A DNA stretch of 64,000 nucleotides from Burkholderiaceae bacterium (lineage in GTDB: Bacteria > Pseudomonadota > Gammaproteobacteria > Burkholderiales > Burkholderiaceae_C): assembly GCA_913776825.1 (NCBI GenBank), contig CAJYPV010000018.1:372001-436000 (forward strand). The letters run 5' to 3'. The notes under the pieces were generated by a model. It saw only the letters and a program-made list of their open reading frames with translations, was not told where the DNA came from and did not search any database. Positions 20,088-30,942 of the stretch are shown one piece after another. Position numbers and translations under genes: made by a program. The number at the start of each line of letters is the position of its first letter. Positions within the stretch are counted from its first letter, which is position 1.

Positions 20088-20161
20088 GCTGGGTGACCGG
20101 TCAGGCGGCATGCGCAGCTTGCGGTGGCGCCGCGCTTCTCTGCCCGCGAGCCGCCAGGCCG

Positions 20162-21187
20162 TCAGCGCTCGGCGCGCGGCTTTCCCGTGGAGCCGCGCAC
20201 CACCAGCCGAGGCGGCTCGGTGACGCGCATCGGCAGCGGCTGGTCGGGCTCGGCCTTGATCTCCGATTGCAGCAGCTGCACCGCCAGCGAAGCGGCTTCC
20301 GCCGTCGGCATCGCGACGGTGCTGAGCGCCGGTCGCATCTGATGGGCGAGTTGAATGTCGGTCACGCCGATGACCGACAGATCACGCGGCACGTCCATGC
20401 CCAGTTCCGCAGCCGCCTGCAACACGCCCAGTGCGGGCAGGTCGTTGGTGGCGAACACGGCGGTCAGACCGGGCTCGCCGGCCAGCAGGCTGTGCGCGGC
20501 ATTGCGACCGTCGTCGATGGTGTCGTGGCCATGGCGGATGTGCCCCGGCGGCAGCGTGAGGCCCGCCTTCTGCAGCGTGTCCAGGAAGCCCTGCAGGCGC
20601 CAGCGATGGTTGCCGCTGGGCTCGCTGCCCGAGACCGCGCCCAGCCGACGATGCCCCAGCCGCAGCAGATGCTCGGCCGCCAGCACGCCGGCCTGGTAAA
20701 GGTCGACCGCCACGCACGGCAGCGGCGGCGGCTCCTGAGGACGCTCCCACATGCAGAGCACCACCGGCACGCCGCGGCGACGCAGGTCCTGCAGCGCATC
20801 CAGCTGCACGAAATCCGCATTCATGACGATCACGCCCTGCGCCAGCGCGCCGCCGACCGCGTCCAGATAGGCGCGCTCCTGGGCGGGATCGTCATTGGTG
20901 TTGCAGACCAGCAGGAAGTAGCCGAGCTTGCGGGCCGCCCGTTCCACTTCCAGCGCGAATTCGGGATAGAACGGGTTGGCGATGCTGCTCACCACCAGCG
21001 CCATCGTGTGCGGCTTGCCCTCGACCAGCGCCCGCGCCATCAAATTGGGCCGATAGCCCAGCGCCTCCACGGCCGCCAGCACGCGACGGCGGGTTTCCTC
21101 GCCGACCTTGCCCCGATTGCGCAGCACATTGGAGACGGTCGCGGCGGTCACGCCCGCGGCCTGTGCCACCTCGACCAGCGTCGTCAT
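20162..21187 (-). CDS. LacI-family regulator of the galactan/galactose locus
   Basis: A 341-residue repressor. The N-terminal helix-turn-helix reads TLVEVAQAAGVTAATVSNVLRN with hinge helix residues GYRPNLMARALV, followed by a periplasmic-binding-protein-like sensor domain (SSIANPFYPEF, VSGSEPSGNHRWRLQGF, FATNDLPALGVL). It overlaps the galK stop by ATGA, making it the last gene of the GH42-galT-galK-lacI operon. It most likely binds the TTAATCGATTAA palindromes found before GH42, GH35, GH53 and the TonB receptor and is released by galactose or a galacto-oligosaccharide. Operator assignment is inferred from motif recurrence and proximity; the effector is unknown. Confidence 0.92.
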   Translation of the reverse strand: MTTLVEVAQAAGVTAATVSNVLRNRGKVGEETRRRVLAAVEALGYRPNLMARALVEGKPHTMALVVSSIANPFYPEFALEVERAARKLGYFLLVCNTNDDPAQERAYLDAVGGALAQGVIVMNADFVQLDALQDLRRRGVPVVLCMWERPQEPPPLPCVAVDLYQAGVLAAEHLLRLGHRRLGAVSGSEPSGNHRWRLQGFLDTLQKAGLTLPPGHIRHGHDTIDDGRNAAHSLLAGEPGLTAVFATNDLPALGVLQAAAELGMDVPRDLSVIGVTDIQLAHQMRPALSTVAMPTAEAASLAVQLLQSEIKAEPDQPLPMRVTEPPRLVVRGSTGKPRAER

Positions 21188-22428
21188 GCCGGCAGCGTGT
21201 CCAGCGTGCGAGCGCCATCGGCCCACGCATCCGCGCGGGCACCCGGGCCGGCTTCACACAGATAGACCAGGGCCGGCAGGCCTTCCGGCGAGCGATAGCC
21301 GGCTTCCAGCGCCTCCAGGGCCTTCGGCACCAGCTCCTTCTTGAGCAAGGCGATGCAGCAGCCGCCGAAACCGCCGCCGGTCATCCGCGCGCCGCCCTCA
21401 CGACCCGCGACCTGCTGCAGCACGGCCGCGAGCTGATCGACCGCCGGCGTGGTGATTTCGAAGTCATCGCGCATCGACGCATGGGACGCGGCCATCAGCT
21501 CGCCCAGACGCGGCAGATCGCCCTGGCGCAGCGCCTCGGTGGCGGCGAGCACGCGCTCGTTCTCGGTGATGATGTGGCGCGCCCGACGGAACACCTTGTC
21601 CGGCAACTGGGCCGCGTTGAGCATCGCCATCGTGGCATCGCGCAATGCCGGCACGCCAAGCGCGCGGGCCGCCTGCTCGCACTGTGCGCGGCGCTCGTTG
21701 TAGGCGCTGTCCACCAGGCCGCGCCGCACCCGGGAATGGGCGATCAGCAAGGTCGTGCCTTCCGGCAGCGGCACCGGACGGGTGTCCAGCGAGCGGCAGT
21801 CGATCAGCAGCGCATGGTCGGGCCGACCTTCGGCGCTGGCCAACTGATCCATGATCCCGCACTGGCAGCCGACGAAACGGTTCTCCGCCTGTTGCGCCAG
21901 TCGCGCCAGTTGCTTGCCGGTCAGCGCCGGATCGCCGGCCAGCTTCTGGGCCGCGCGCAACAGCGCCAGCGCCAGCGAGGCGGACGAGCTCAGCCCCGCG
22001 CCCATCGGCACATCACCGGCGATGACCAGGTTCATGCCCTGCATCGAGATCAGCGACGGCACCAGTTGCGCCAGCGTGCCGCGCACATGGTCGCGCCAGC
22101 CGCCGCCCGGATAGTGCGGCGGCTCGACGCTGAGGGCGAAGCGGTCATCGGCCTGCTGCTCGTCCAGCGCCAGCGCATCCACCAGGCCATCGGTGCGCGG
22201 ACCGGCGGCCACCCAGGTGTCGCGATCGATCGCGGCGGGCAGCACGAATCCGTCGTTGTAATCGGTGTGCTCGCCGATCAGGTTCACCCGGCCGGGCGCA
22301 CGCGCCAGCACCGTCGGCGCGACGCCGTGCCGGTCGGTGAAGGCGCGGACCACCTGCTCGGCCGTCGGCGGCAGGCCGGTGGTCGCGGAGACGGGGGCGG
22401 CGGTGAGGGAAGGGGAGTTGGAAGCCAT
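21184..22428 (-). CDS. galK: Galactokinase
   Basis: Phosphorylates alpha-D-galactose to galactose-1-phosphate, second step of the Leloir pathway. GHMP-kinase motifs are complete: substrate motif GRVNLIGEHTDYNDGFVLP, ATP loop PMGAGLSSSASL, and C-terminal GGGFGGCCI. 414 aa, slightly longer than usual because of about 30 Ala/Ser-rich N-terminal residues; a later start is possible. It lies 27 bp after galT and overlaps the LacI-type gene. Confidence 0.96.
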   Translation of the reverse strand: MASNSPSLTAAPVSATTGLPPTAEQVVRAFTDRHGVAPTVLARAPGRVNLIGEHTDYNDGFVLPAAIDRDTWVAAGPRTDGLVDALALDEQQADDRFALSVEPPHYPGGGWRDHVRGTLAQLVPSLISMQGMNLVIAGDVPMGAGLSSSASLALALLRAAQKLAGDPALTGKQLARLAQQAENRFVGCQCGIMDQLASAEGRPDHALLIDCRSLDTRPVPLPEGTTLLIAHSRVRRGLVDSAYNERRAQCEQAARALGVPALRDATMAMLNAAQLPDKVFRRARHIITENERVLAATEALRQGDLPRLGELMAASHASMRDDFEITTPAVDQLAAVLQQVAGREGGARMTGGGFGGCCIALLKKELVPKALEALEAGYRSPEGLPALVYLCEAGPGARADAWADGARTLDTLPA

Positions 22429-22455
22429 CGGAATGCAGTCGGTGAGGCCGGCGAG

Positions 22456-23520
22456 TCAGCGCTGGCGATAGTGAACGGTGGACTGCTCGCGCAGTCGGGC
22501 CGCGGCCTGCTCGGGCGTGAGGTCGCGTTGGGATTCGGCCATCAGCTCGAAGCCCACCATGAACTTGCGCACGGTGGCGCTGCGCAGCAGCGGCGGGTGG
22601 AAGTGGGCATGCAACTGCCAGTGCGCGCCATCGGGCGCATCCGGGCCGGAGGGCGCGCCATGCCAGCCCATCGAATACGGGAAGCTGCACTGGAACAGGT
22701 TGTCGTAGCGGATGGTCAGCTCACGCAAGGCCAGCGCGAGGCTGTGGCGTTGGGCGTCGGTGAGCTGCTGCAGCCGCTGCACCGGGAAGCGCGGCAGCAG
22801 CAGCGTTTCGAACGGCCATTCCGCCCAGTAGGGCACGATGGCCAGCCAGTCGTCGTTCTGCACCACCACCCGCTCGCCGGAGGCGGCCTCGGCGCGGGCC
22901 AGCGCGAGCAGCATCGGTTCGCCGCGGGTGGCCAGCCAGGCGCGCTGCTGCTGGTCTTCGCGGTTCGGCAGTTCGGGCAGGAAGTCGCAGGCCCAGATCT
23001 GACCGTGCGGATGCGGGTTGGAGCAACCCATCATCGCGCCCTTGTTCTCGAAGACCTGCACCCAGCGCCATTGACGGCCCAGTTCCTCGCTCTGGTCGCA
23101 CCAGGTGGCGACGACCTGGCGCAGCGCGTCGTCGTCCAGCTCGGGCAGGCTGCGGCTGTGATCGGGCGAGAAGCAGATCACCCGGCTGGTGCCGCGCGCC
23201 GGCATGGCCTCGAACAGACCGTCCGCGCCGGCGGGCGCCCCGGTGCCGGCCGCATCCGGCGCCGGCACGTCGGCCATCAGCGCAGCGAAGTCGTTGTCGA
23301 AGACGAAGGTGCCGGTGTAGTCCGGATTCTTCTCGCCGTTGATGCGGGTGTTGCCGGCGCAGAGGTAGCAGCTCGGATCATGGGTGGGACGCACCTCGGT
23401 GTCCGGGCTTTCGGTCTGGCCCTGCCAGGGACGCAGGCTGCGCTGCGGCGACACCAGAACCCAGCGGCCCGCGAGCGGGTTGTAGCGACGGTGCGAATGA
23501 CGGTTGCGGTCGAAGGACAT
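22456..23520 (-). CDS. galT: Galactose-1-phosphate uridylyltransferase
   Basis: Transfers UMP from UDP-glucose to galactose-1-phosphate (Leloir pathway). The HIT-type active site [10 protein letters not shown] and the zinc-site residues in [12 protein letters not shown] are visible. 354 aa from the ATG at [15 protein letters not shown]; in-frame sequence further upstream lacks conservation and a ribosome-binding site. It follows the GH42 gene by 129 bp on the same strand. galE, needed to regenerate UDP-glucose, is not in the window. Confidence 0.96.
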   Translation of the reverse strand: MSFDRNRHSHRRYNPLAGRWVLVSPQRSLRPWQGQTESPDTEVRPTHDPSCYLCAGNTRINGEKNPDYTGTFVFDNDFAALMADVPAPDAAGTGAPAGADGLFEAMPARGTSRVICFSPDHSRSLPELDDDALRQVVATWCDQSEELGRQWRWVQVFENKGAMMGCSNPHPHGQIWACDFLPELPNREDQQQRAWLATRGEPMLLALARAEAASGERVVVQNDDWLAIVPYWAEWPFETLLLPRFPVQRLQQLTDAQRHSLALALRELTIRYDNLFQCSFPYSMGWHGAPSGPDAPDGAHWQLHAHFHPPLLRSATVRKFMVGFELMAESQRDLTPEQAAARLREQSTVHYRQR

Positions 23521-23649
23521 CGGAGCGATCGGTGAAACAGGGGAACCGGTGAAAGCCGGCCGCGCCGCGCCAGCAGGCGTCACGCGGCGGACGGAACCTT
23601 ACGGCACACCACGTGCCGTTGGAATGAGGACAAGCGCGGGCAGCCCCGC

Positions 23650-25713
23650 TCAGGCGGTCTCCGGCCAGGACCAGACGGCGACACCGCCGGGCGGCAGTGT
23701 CGCATCGCCGAGCAGCCGGATCGCGCCCTCGGGCGACGGCACCTGGGCGGTCTGCGGTCCGTGGTTGATGGCGAACTGCCAGCGGCCGCGTCGGCGCAGC
23801 CGCAAGCCGGTGGCCTGCGGGTCCAGCGCGACCGGGTTCAGGCCGGCGGCGCGGGCGGCCTCCGCCATCCAGCGCTGCAGCAGCGCATCGTCGACCAGGC
23901 CGGCGTGGTAGTGCCAGACGCCATGGCTGACGCGCGCGGGCCAGCCGTCCTCGAAGCGGTCATGCACCCGCAGCACGGGCGGCACATCGACCGCCGGCTC
24001 GACCAGATCGCGCCACTGCTGCGCGTGGCCGATCGGCTCGGCGGCGACATTGGCATTGGCATCGGCGGCGTCGTCCTGCGCCAGCACGGCGTACTGGCGG
24101 CCGGGCCGCATCGATTCGACCGCGCGCACCTGCATCGGCAGGAAGGGCCTCAGCGGGCCCGGCGGCAGCGGCGAGGCGATGCCGAGGTGTTCCGTCTTGC
24201 TGCCGGTGCGCGGACCGGCGACCACCACCGCCGACAGCTCGCCCAACTGGCGGGTGAGCGATACCGGCAGATGCATCAATCCGGGCAGCACGATCAGCGC
24301 ATACGGCCGCAGGTCATCGGCCGGGCCGACCACGTCGATGTCCAGGCCCAGCCGCCGCAGTGCCGAGTAGTAGCGCACCGTCAGGCCGAAGCCCGCCATG
24401 TCCGCGCCTTGCGGCTGGATCTGGCTCATCCACAGCGACGGATAGTCGACGACCAGCGCCACCCGCGCGGGCACCGGATCCAGCGCCTGCGGACCGCCGA
24501 CCTCGAGCAACCGGTCGATCTCGGCGCGCACCTGCGCGGCTTCCAGACCGCCCTGATCCAGCACGCCATCCGGCCGATTCAGGCCCGAATGCATTTGCTC
24601 CTGGCCGAACGGCAGTTGCCGCCAGCGGAAGTACGACACCAGCTCGGCGCCGTGCGCGAAGGCTTCCCAGGTCCAGGCCCGCACCATGCCGGGCAAGGGG
24701 AGCGCATTCCAGGCGGCCCAGTTCACCGGACCGGCCTGCTGCTCCATCACCCACATCCGGCCATGCCCGATGCCGCGATAGAGGTCGTGATGGAAGGCGC
24801 TGAGGTCGGGGTGACCGGTGCGGGCCCATTGCTGGCGCTCCGGCTCGGTCAGGAAACGGGCGGCGGTGTCGACATGACCGAGCGGATAGCTGTCCCAGGC
24901 GGCGATGTCCAGGGATTCGCCCAGGGCGTGGTGGTCGAAGTCGGAGAACAGCCCCATGAAGTTGTGCAGCACCGGCCGATCGCCCACATGCGCCCGCAGG
25001 ATCTCGACCTGCATCCGGTTGAAGCGGACCACCTCATCGGACGCGAAGCGACGGAAATCCATCGCATGCGCGGGCAGCGGATCGGTGGGCTGGCCGACCG
25101 GGAAGCCGATCTGGTCGAAGTCACGGACCTGCAGACCCCAGAACACCGTGCCCCAGGCCTCGTTCAGGGCGTCGATGTCGCGGTAGCGATCCGCCAGCCA
25201 GCGGCGGAAGGCGGCGAGGGCGGCGGGGGTGTAGGAAAGCAGCGTGTCGTGGCAGCCGTATTCGTTGTCGGTCTGCCAGGCGATGACGGCCGGATGCGCG
25301 CCGTAGCGCGCGGCCATCGCGGTGACGATCCGACGCGACGCCGCCTGCATCGACGGGCTGGAAAAGCAGTAATGGCGCCGCGCCCCGAAGGTCTTCACCC
25401 GTCCCTGCGCGTCCATCGGCAGCACGTCGGGGTGGGCGTCCACCAGCCACTGCGGCGGCGCGGCGGTGGGCGTGCCCAACACCACTTGCAGGCCTTCGGC
25501 GGCGAGCACCTCGATGGCCTCATCCAGCCAGTCCCACTCGAAGCGACCGGGCTCGGGCTCCATGCGCGACCAGGCGAATTCAGCGATGCGGACGGTGGAC
25601 AGGCCCAGCTCCCGCATGGCGCGGGCATCGGCACGCCAGCGTTCACGGGGCCATTGTTCGGGGTAGTAGCACACGCCCAGGCGCAGCGGTGTCGACGGGG
25701 AGGATGGATTCAC
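23650..25713 (-). CDS. Beta-galactosidase, glycoside hydrolase family 42
   Basis: A 687-residue GH42 enzyme, expected to release galactose from beta-1,4-galacto-oligosaccharides in the cytoplasm. The acid/base Glu is residue 151 in QTDNEYGCH and the nucleophile Glu is residue 324 in [13 protein letters not shown]. The (beta/alpha)8 barrel start [12 protein letters not shown], the trimerisation domain and the C-terminal beta domain are all present, and there is no signal peptide. First gene of a GH42-galT-galK-lacI operon, with promoter and operator immediately upstream. Confidence 0.95.
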   Translation of the reverse strand: MNPSSPSTPLRLGVCYYPEQWPRERWRADARAMRELGLSTVRIAEFAWSRMEPEPGRFEWDWLDEAIEVLAAEGLQVVLGTPTAAPPQWLVDAHPDVLPMDAQGRVKTFGARRHYCFSSPSMQAASRRIVTAMAARYGAHPAVIAWQTDNEYGCHDTLLSYTPAALAAFRRWLADRYRDIDALNEAWGTVFWGLQVRDFDQIGFPVGQPTDPLPAHAMDFRRFASDEVVRFNRMQVEILRAHVGDRPVLHNFMGLFSDFDHHALGESLDIAAWDSYPLGHVDTAARFLTEPERQQWARTGHPDLSAFHHDLYRGIGHGRMWVMEQQAGPVNWAAWNALPLPGMVRAWTWEAFAHGAELVSYFRWRQLPFGQEQMHSGLNRPDGVLDQGGLEAAQVRAEIDRLLEVGGPQALDPVPARVALVVDYPSLWMSQIQPQGADMAGFGLTVRYYSALRRLGLDIDVVGPADDLRPYALIVLPGLMHLPVSLTRQLGELSAVVVAGPRTGSKTEHLGIASPLPPGPLRPFLPMQVRAVESMRPGRQYAVLAQDDAADANANVAAEPIGHAQQWRDLVEPAVDVPPVLRVHDRFEDGWPARVSHGVWHYHAGLVDDALLQRWMAEAARAAGLNPVALDPQATGLRLRRRGRWQFAINHGPQTAQVPSPEGAIRLLGDATLPPGGVAVWSWPETA

Positions 25714-25734
25714 GGCGGCGCGGAGTCGCTGGAG

Positions 25735-25746
25735 TTAATCGATTAA
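25735..25746 (-). promoter_or_regulatory. LacI-type operator for the GH42 operon
   Basis: Perfect palindrome TTAATCGATTAA, 21 nt upstream of the GH42 start. It begins four nt after the predicted -10 hexamer and covers the expected transcription start. Identical sequence occurs before the divergent GH35 gene. Confidence 0.85.
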
Positions 25747-26007
25747 TCCGATTGGAGCAATCGGTGCACGGGCTGTCAATCGGGCTGGCACCGAGCAGCC
25801 GACCGGCGGAGCCGTCCGCCTGCCGGCCGGTCGGGGTCATTCCGCGCGATCGCCATAAAATCCCGGGCGCGCCTGGATGCCCGTCGGCAGGCCTTGGCAG
25901 CGCCTTCGGCGCGCCGGCCGCCAGCGATGGGCGGCGTCACTCCCTCCTGGCTGGTTGGTGGTAACCCGCATTGCGGCGTCCCCCTGGCCTTGGTCTACTG
26001 CCCTGAA
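25747..26007. other. Divergent control region between the two beta-galactosidase operons
   Basis: The 334-bp gap 25714-26047 has no gene. It holds the two operators at its ends and the GH42 promoter. A weaker rightward promoter, TTGCGG (25971-25976) with 17-nt spacing to TCTACT (25994-25999), ends 8 nt before the GH35 operator. No other structure was recognised in the middle. Confidence 0.5.
25751..25779 (-). promoter_or_regulatory. Putative sigma-70 promoter of the GH42 operon
   Basis: On the minus strand TTGACA (25774-25779), 17-nt spacer, TCCAAT (25751-25756). The operator lies directly downstream, the classic arrangement for repression. Confidence 0.7.
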
Positions 26008-26019
26008 TTAATCGATTAA
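26008..26019 (+). promoter_or_regulatory. LacI-type operator for the GH35/ABC transporter operon
   Basis: Perfect palindrome TTAATCGATTAA, 28 nt before the GTG start of the GH35 gene. Its centre is 273 bp from the centre of the GH42 operator. Confidence 0.85.
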
Positions 26020-26047
26020 CCTGCCCATCGGGACAGGCTGTACAAAC

Positions 26048-28522
26048 GTGAGCGAGACAATCCATCCGGTGGTCGTGCCTGTGCCGGCCACCGTTGCGGT
26101 GCCGGAAACCGGCTTTCTGAATCTGGGGCATTTCCAGCCGGCGGGCGCTGCCGAGATCGGCGTCAACAGCCGCTACCTCACCCGCGACGGTCGTCCGTGG
26201 ATTCCGGTGATGGGCGAATTCCATTACAGCCGCTGCCCCGAATCCGAATGGGCGCAGGAACTCGCCAAGATGCGGGCGGGCGGCGTCGAGGTTGTCGCCA
26301 GCTATGTGATCTGGAACCACCATGAGCCGGTGCAGGGGCAGTGGAACTGGTCCGGTCAACGGGACTTGTCGCGCTTCCTGGATCTGGCGGCGCAGGCCGG
26401 CCTGCTGGTCTATCTGCGGCCCGGCCCCTGGGTGCATGCGGAAGTGCTGCTGGGCGGCTTCCCGCGCTGGCTGCCGGCGACCGGCCCGCTGCGCTGCAAC
26501 GACCCGGTCTATCTGGGCCATGTGACCCGACTGTTCCAGCAGATTGCCGCGCAAGTGAAGGGCCGTCTGTGGGGCGAGGGCGGTCCGGTCATCGGGCTGC
26601 AGCTCGAGAACGAATACGGCGCCACCGGCCCGGGTTGCGGCCATGAGCACATCAGCGAGCTGAAGCGCCTGGCGATCGAGGCCGGCATGACGGTGCCGAT
26701 CTACACCGTCACTGGCTGGCCGACGCTGGACATCCCGCCGCGCGAGGTGCTGCCGGTCTCGGGCGCGTATGCGGATGGCTTCTGGCAGGGCTCGCGCGAG
26801 GCGCTGCCGCCATCGGGCGTGTTTCTGTTCAACACCCGCCGCGTGATCGGCGAAATGGGCAATGTGGACGGCACGCCCGCCGCCGGCCTGATCGACACGA
26901 CGCACTATCCGTTCTGCCTGGCGGAGGCCGGTGGCGGCATGCATCAGAGCTATCACCGGCGCCCGGTGGTGAGCGCGGAGGATGTCTATGCGACGACGCT
27001 GGTCCAGCTGGGTTCGGGCGCCAATCTCTATGGCTACTACATGTACCACGGCGGCACGAATCCGGTCTGCGAGACCGGCCCGCTGAACGAGACCCAGGCC
27101 AGCGGCTATCCGAACGATGTGCCGCAATGGGGCTACGACTTCCATGCGCCGCTGGGCCAGTACGGTCAGGTGAGGCCGTCCTGGGGCCGGCTGCGCATGC
27201 TGCACCAGTTCATGCAGGCCTTTGGCGAGACGCTCGCGCCGCTGGAGGCGGTGCTGCCGGTCGAAGGACCGTACGACCCCGCCGATCGCCGCCGCCCCCG
27301 TGTGTCGCTTCGCGCGGCGGGTGAGGGCGTGTCCGAGCTGACCGGCTTCGTCTTCGTGAATCAGCATGTGCGGCATCACCCGCTGCCGGCGATGCCGGCG
27401 CAGCACCTCATGCTGCAGACCGAATCCGGCGATGCGCTGCGGCTGCCGTCGGTGGGCACGGTGGATCTGATTCCCGGTCTGTCCTTCATCTGGCCGGTCG
27501 GCCAGCGGCTGGGCGAGGTGCGCATGCGCCAGGCCACGATCCAGCCGCTGACCCGCTGGACCGAGCCCGATGGCACCGTGACCTGGGTGGGCCTGCGCCT
27601 GGACGGCGTGACCGCCGAGATGATCGTGGATGCGCGCGGGCTGTCGCGGCTGGAGGTCGATGGCGCGGATGCGGAATGCCTGTCCGATGGCAGCGGCTGG
27701 CGCCTGCGCTTTGCCGCCGGTCATCGCCCGCAGCGCGTGACGCTGCACGACGTCGCCGGACGCGCGCATCAGGTGCTGGTGCTGTCCGAAGCCGATGCGG
27801 CGCAATCGGTGCGCGTGCGGCTGGGCGGGCGGCATCGGCTGCTGTGGTCCAGCCACGCGGCCACCTGGGATGAGGTGGCCGGCCAGGTCACGCTGCATCG
27901 GCCCACGCATGAGGCCGGCTGGGTGCGTCTGTATCCGGCCGACGGCCTGGGCGGTGAGCGCGAGGTGGCGGCGGTCAGCTGGGCCGCCTGGCATTGGGCC
28001 GCCGAACCCGGACGCACCTGGACGCTGCAAGCCGACGCGCTGGCCATCGCCGGCGCGCCGCCGACGGTGCAATGGGGCCCGCACATCAGCTGGCGCGATG
28101 GGCCGGTGCCGCTGGTGCCGGACGAGTCCGCCCAGCTCACCGCCGCGCGCTGGGCGCTGACGGTGCCGCCGGAGGCCACCGCGGCGCTGGTCGCGGAGGA
28201 AGGGCGCTCGCGGCTGTGGCTGCGGCTGGACCTGGTCGGCGATGTGGCGCGTTTCTCGGCCGATGGCACGGTGGTCGATGACCGCTTTTGCGATGGCAGC
28301 CCGTGGTTCATCGGTCTGGACCGCTGGCATCAGGCGGGCGCCTGGCCGTCGCTGGAATTGAGCGTGGTGCCGGTGTCGGCCGATCTGCCGGTGTTCCGCG
28401 AGGCGGTGGCGGTGGCGGCGGGCGAGGGCGCGCATCTGCGCGCCGCCGTGTTGACCCTGGAGCGACGCGACACGGTGCAGGTCCTGGGCGATGCCTGGTC
28501 CGACGTGCGCGCCTGGAGCTGA
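26048..28522 (+). CDS. Beta-galactosidase, glycoside hydrolase family 35
   Basis: An 824-residue GH35 enzyme without a signal peptide, so probably cytoplasmic. The catalytic acid/base is Glu189 in GLQLENEYG and the nucleophile Glu293 in FCLAEAGGGMH. The conserved barrel start MGEFHYSR and ASYVIWNHHEP are typical. The C-terminal 400 residues are beta-rich accessory domains. It starts at GTG; the next ATG would delete the first barrel strand. First gene of an operon with the sugar ABC transporter (next gene 3 bp away), so it probably cleaves the imported galactosides, overlapping in role with the divergent GH42 enzyme. Confidence 0.94.
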   Translation: MSETIHPVVVPVPATVAVPETGFLNLGHFQPAGAAEIGVNSRYLTRDGRPWIPVMGEFHYSRCPESEWAQELAKMRAGGVEVVASYVIWNHHEPVQGQWNWSGQRDLSRFLDLAAQAGLLVYLRPGPWVHAEVLLGGFPRWLPATGPLRCNDPVYLGHVTRLFQQIAAQVKGRLWGEGGPVIGLQLENEYGATGPGCGHEHISELKRLAIEAGMTVPIYTVTGWPTLDIPPREVLPVSGAYADGFWQGSREALPPSGVFLFNTRRVIGEMGNVDGTPAAGLIDTTHYPFCLAEAGGGMHQSYHRRPVVSAEDVYATTLVQLGSGANLYGYYMYHGGTNPVCETGPLNETQASGYPNDVPQWGYDFHAPLGQYGQVRPSWGRLRMLHQFMQAFGETLAPLEAVLPVEGPYDPADRRRPRVSLRAAGEGVSELTGFVFVNQHVRHHPLPAMPAQHLMLQTESGDALRLPSVGTVDLIPGLSFIWPVGQRLGEVRMRQATIQPLTRWTEPDGTVTWVGLRLDGVTAEMIVDARGLSRLEVDGADAECLSDGSGWRLRFAAGHRPQRVTLHDVAGRAHQVLVLSEADAAQSVRVRLGGRHRLLWSSHAATWDEVAGQVTLHRPTHEAGWVRLYPADGLGGEREVAAVSWAAWHWAAEPGRTWTLQADALAIAGAPPTVQWGPHISWRDGPVPLVPDESAQLTAARWALTVPPEATAALVAEEGRSRLWLRLDLVGDVARFSADGTVVDDRFCDGSPWFIGLDRWHQAGAWPSLELSVVPVSADLPVFREAVAVAAGEGAHLRAAVLTLERRDTVQVLGDAWSDVRAWS

Positions 28523-28525
28523 GCC

Positions 28526-29676
<1,151 letters not shown>

Positions 29677-29683
<7 letters not shown>

Positions 29684-30942
29684 ATCGGACGCGTCGACAG
29701 GCGCTGGCCGCCGGCGTGGGACTGGGTGCCGCCGCGCTCTGCGGTCCGGCACGCGCGGGCTTGCTCGGGCGGCAGGAGCCGCTGCGGGTCTGGATCAACG
29801 GCGACAAGGGCTATGAGGGCATCGTCCGCATCGGCGAGGTGTTCACCCGCGACACGGGCGTGGCGCTGCGGGTGGAGCATCCGGAGAACGGCGTGTCCAA
29901 GTTCGAGCAGGCCGCCGCCGCGGGCAAGGGGCCCGATGTGTGGATCTGGCCGCATGACCGCGCGGGCGGCTGGGCGGCGTCGGGGTTGATCCGACCGGTG
30001 GCGCCGTCGCGTCGACTGCGGGAAGCGATCGCGCCGCTGGCGTGGTCGCCGTGGCGCATCGGCGGGCGGACCTGGGGTTATCCGATGGCCATCGAGACGG
30101 TCGCGCTGATCTGCAATCTCGATCTGGTCGAGCGGCCACCGCGCACCTGGGACGAGGTGTTCGAGCTGGACCGTCGTCTTCGTCCCCAAGGTCGTCGGGC
30201 CATCATGTGGCCGTACAACGAGTTCTATTACACCTATCCGCTGATGTCGGCCGGCGGCGGTTATGCCTTCGCCCGACGTGACGACGGCAGCTGGAACGCC
30301 GCCGACAACGGCATCGACACGCCCGGCACGCGCCAGGGCATGAACCTGCTCAAGCGGCTGGTCGACGAGGGCCTGGTGCCGCGCACAGCGACCTATGCCG
30401 AGAGCGAGGCGGCCATCAATGAAGGCCGGGTCGCGATGACGATCAACGGGCCCTGGGGCTGGAACAACCTGAAGAAAAGCGGCCTGCGGGTGGCGGCGTC
30501 GGCCTTGCCGTCGCTGAACGGTCGGCCGGGGCGGCCGATGGTCGGCGTGCTGGGCGCGATGGTGTGTGCCGCCAGCCGCCAGCCCTTGCTCGCCACCGAA
30601 TTCATCGAGAACTACCTGCTCAGCGAGCCCGGCCTGATGGCCGTGCAGGCGCATGTGCCGCTGGGCGTGCCGGCCAACCTGAGGGTGCTGGACGCGCTGA
30701 AGGCGGATCCGCTCGTCGCCGGCACGAACGCAGCGGCCGTGCAGGGTGAACCGATGCCCAACATTCCGGAGATGGCGCGCTTCTGGACCGCGATGAATGC
30801 CGCCGTGCAGAGCGTCACTCAAGGACGCGAGACGGTGAACGACGGCCTGCGCCGCGCCGCACGCCGCGTGGCGGGCGAGGCGACCGATTCGACCGGCGGC
30901 GGCGCTCCGGCCCCGGCGCTCGGCGCGAAGGAGACCGGCTGA
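29677..30942 (+). CDS. Sugar ABC transporter substrate-binding protein, MalE type
   Basis: A periplasmic binding protein of about 421 residues related to maltodextrin-binding protein. The N-terminal twin-arginine-like signal NRTRRQALAAGVGLGAAAL ends near GPARA. MalE-type features include LRVWINGDKGYEG, GPDVWIWPHDRAGGWA and AAINEGRVAMTINGPWGW. Unlike lipoprotein binding proteins it has no lipobox Cys. The genomic context (GH35, GH42, GH53, gal genes) predicts binding of beta-1,4-galacto-oligosaccharides, by analogy to the GanS protein of Bacillus. It shares one base with the next gene's start. Confidence 0.93.
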
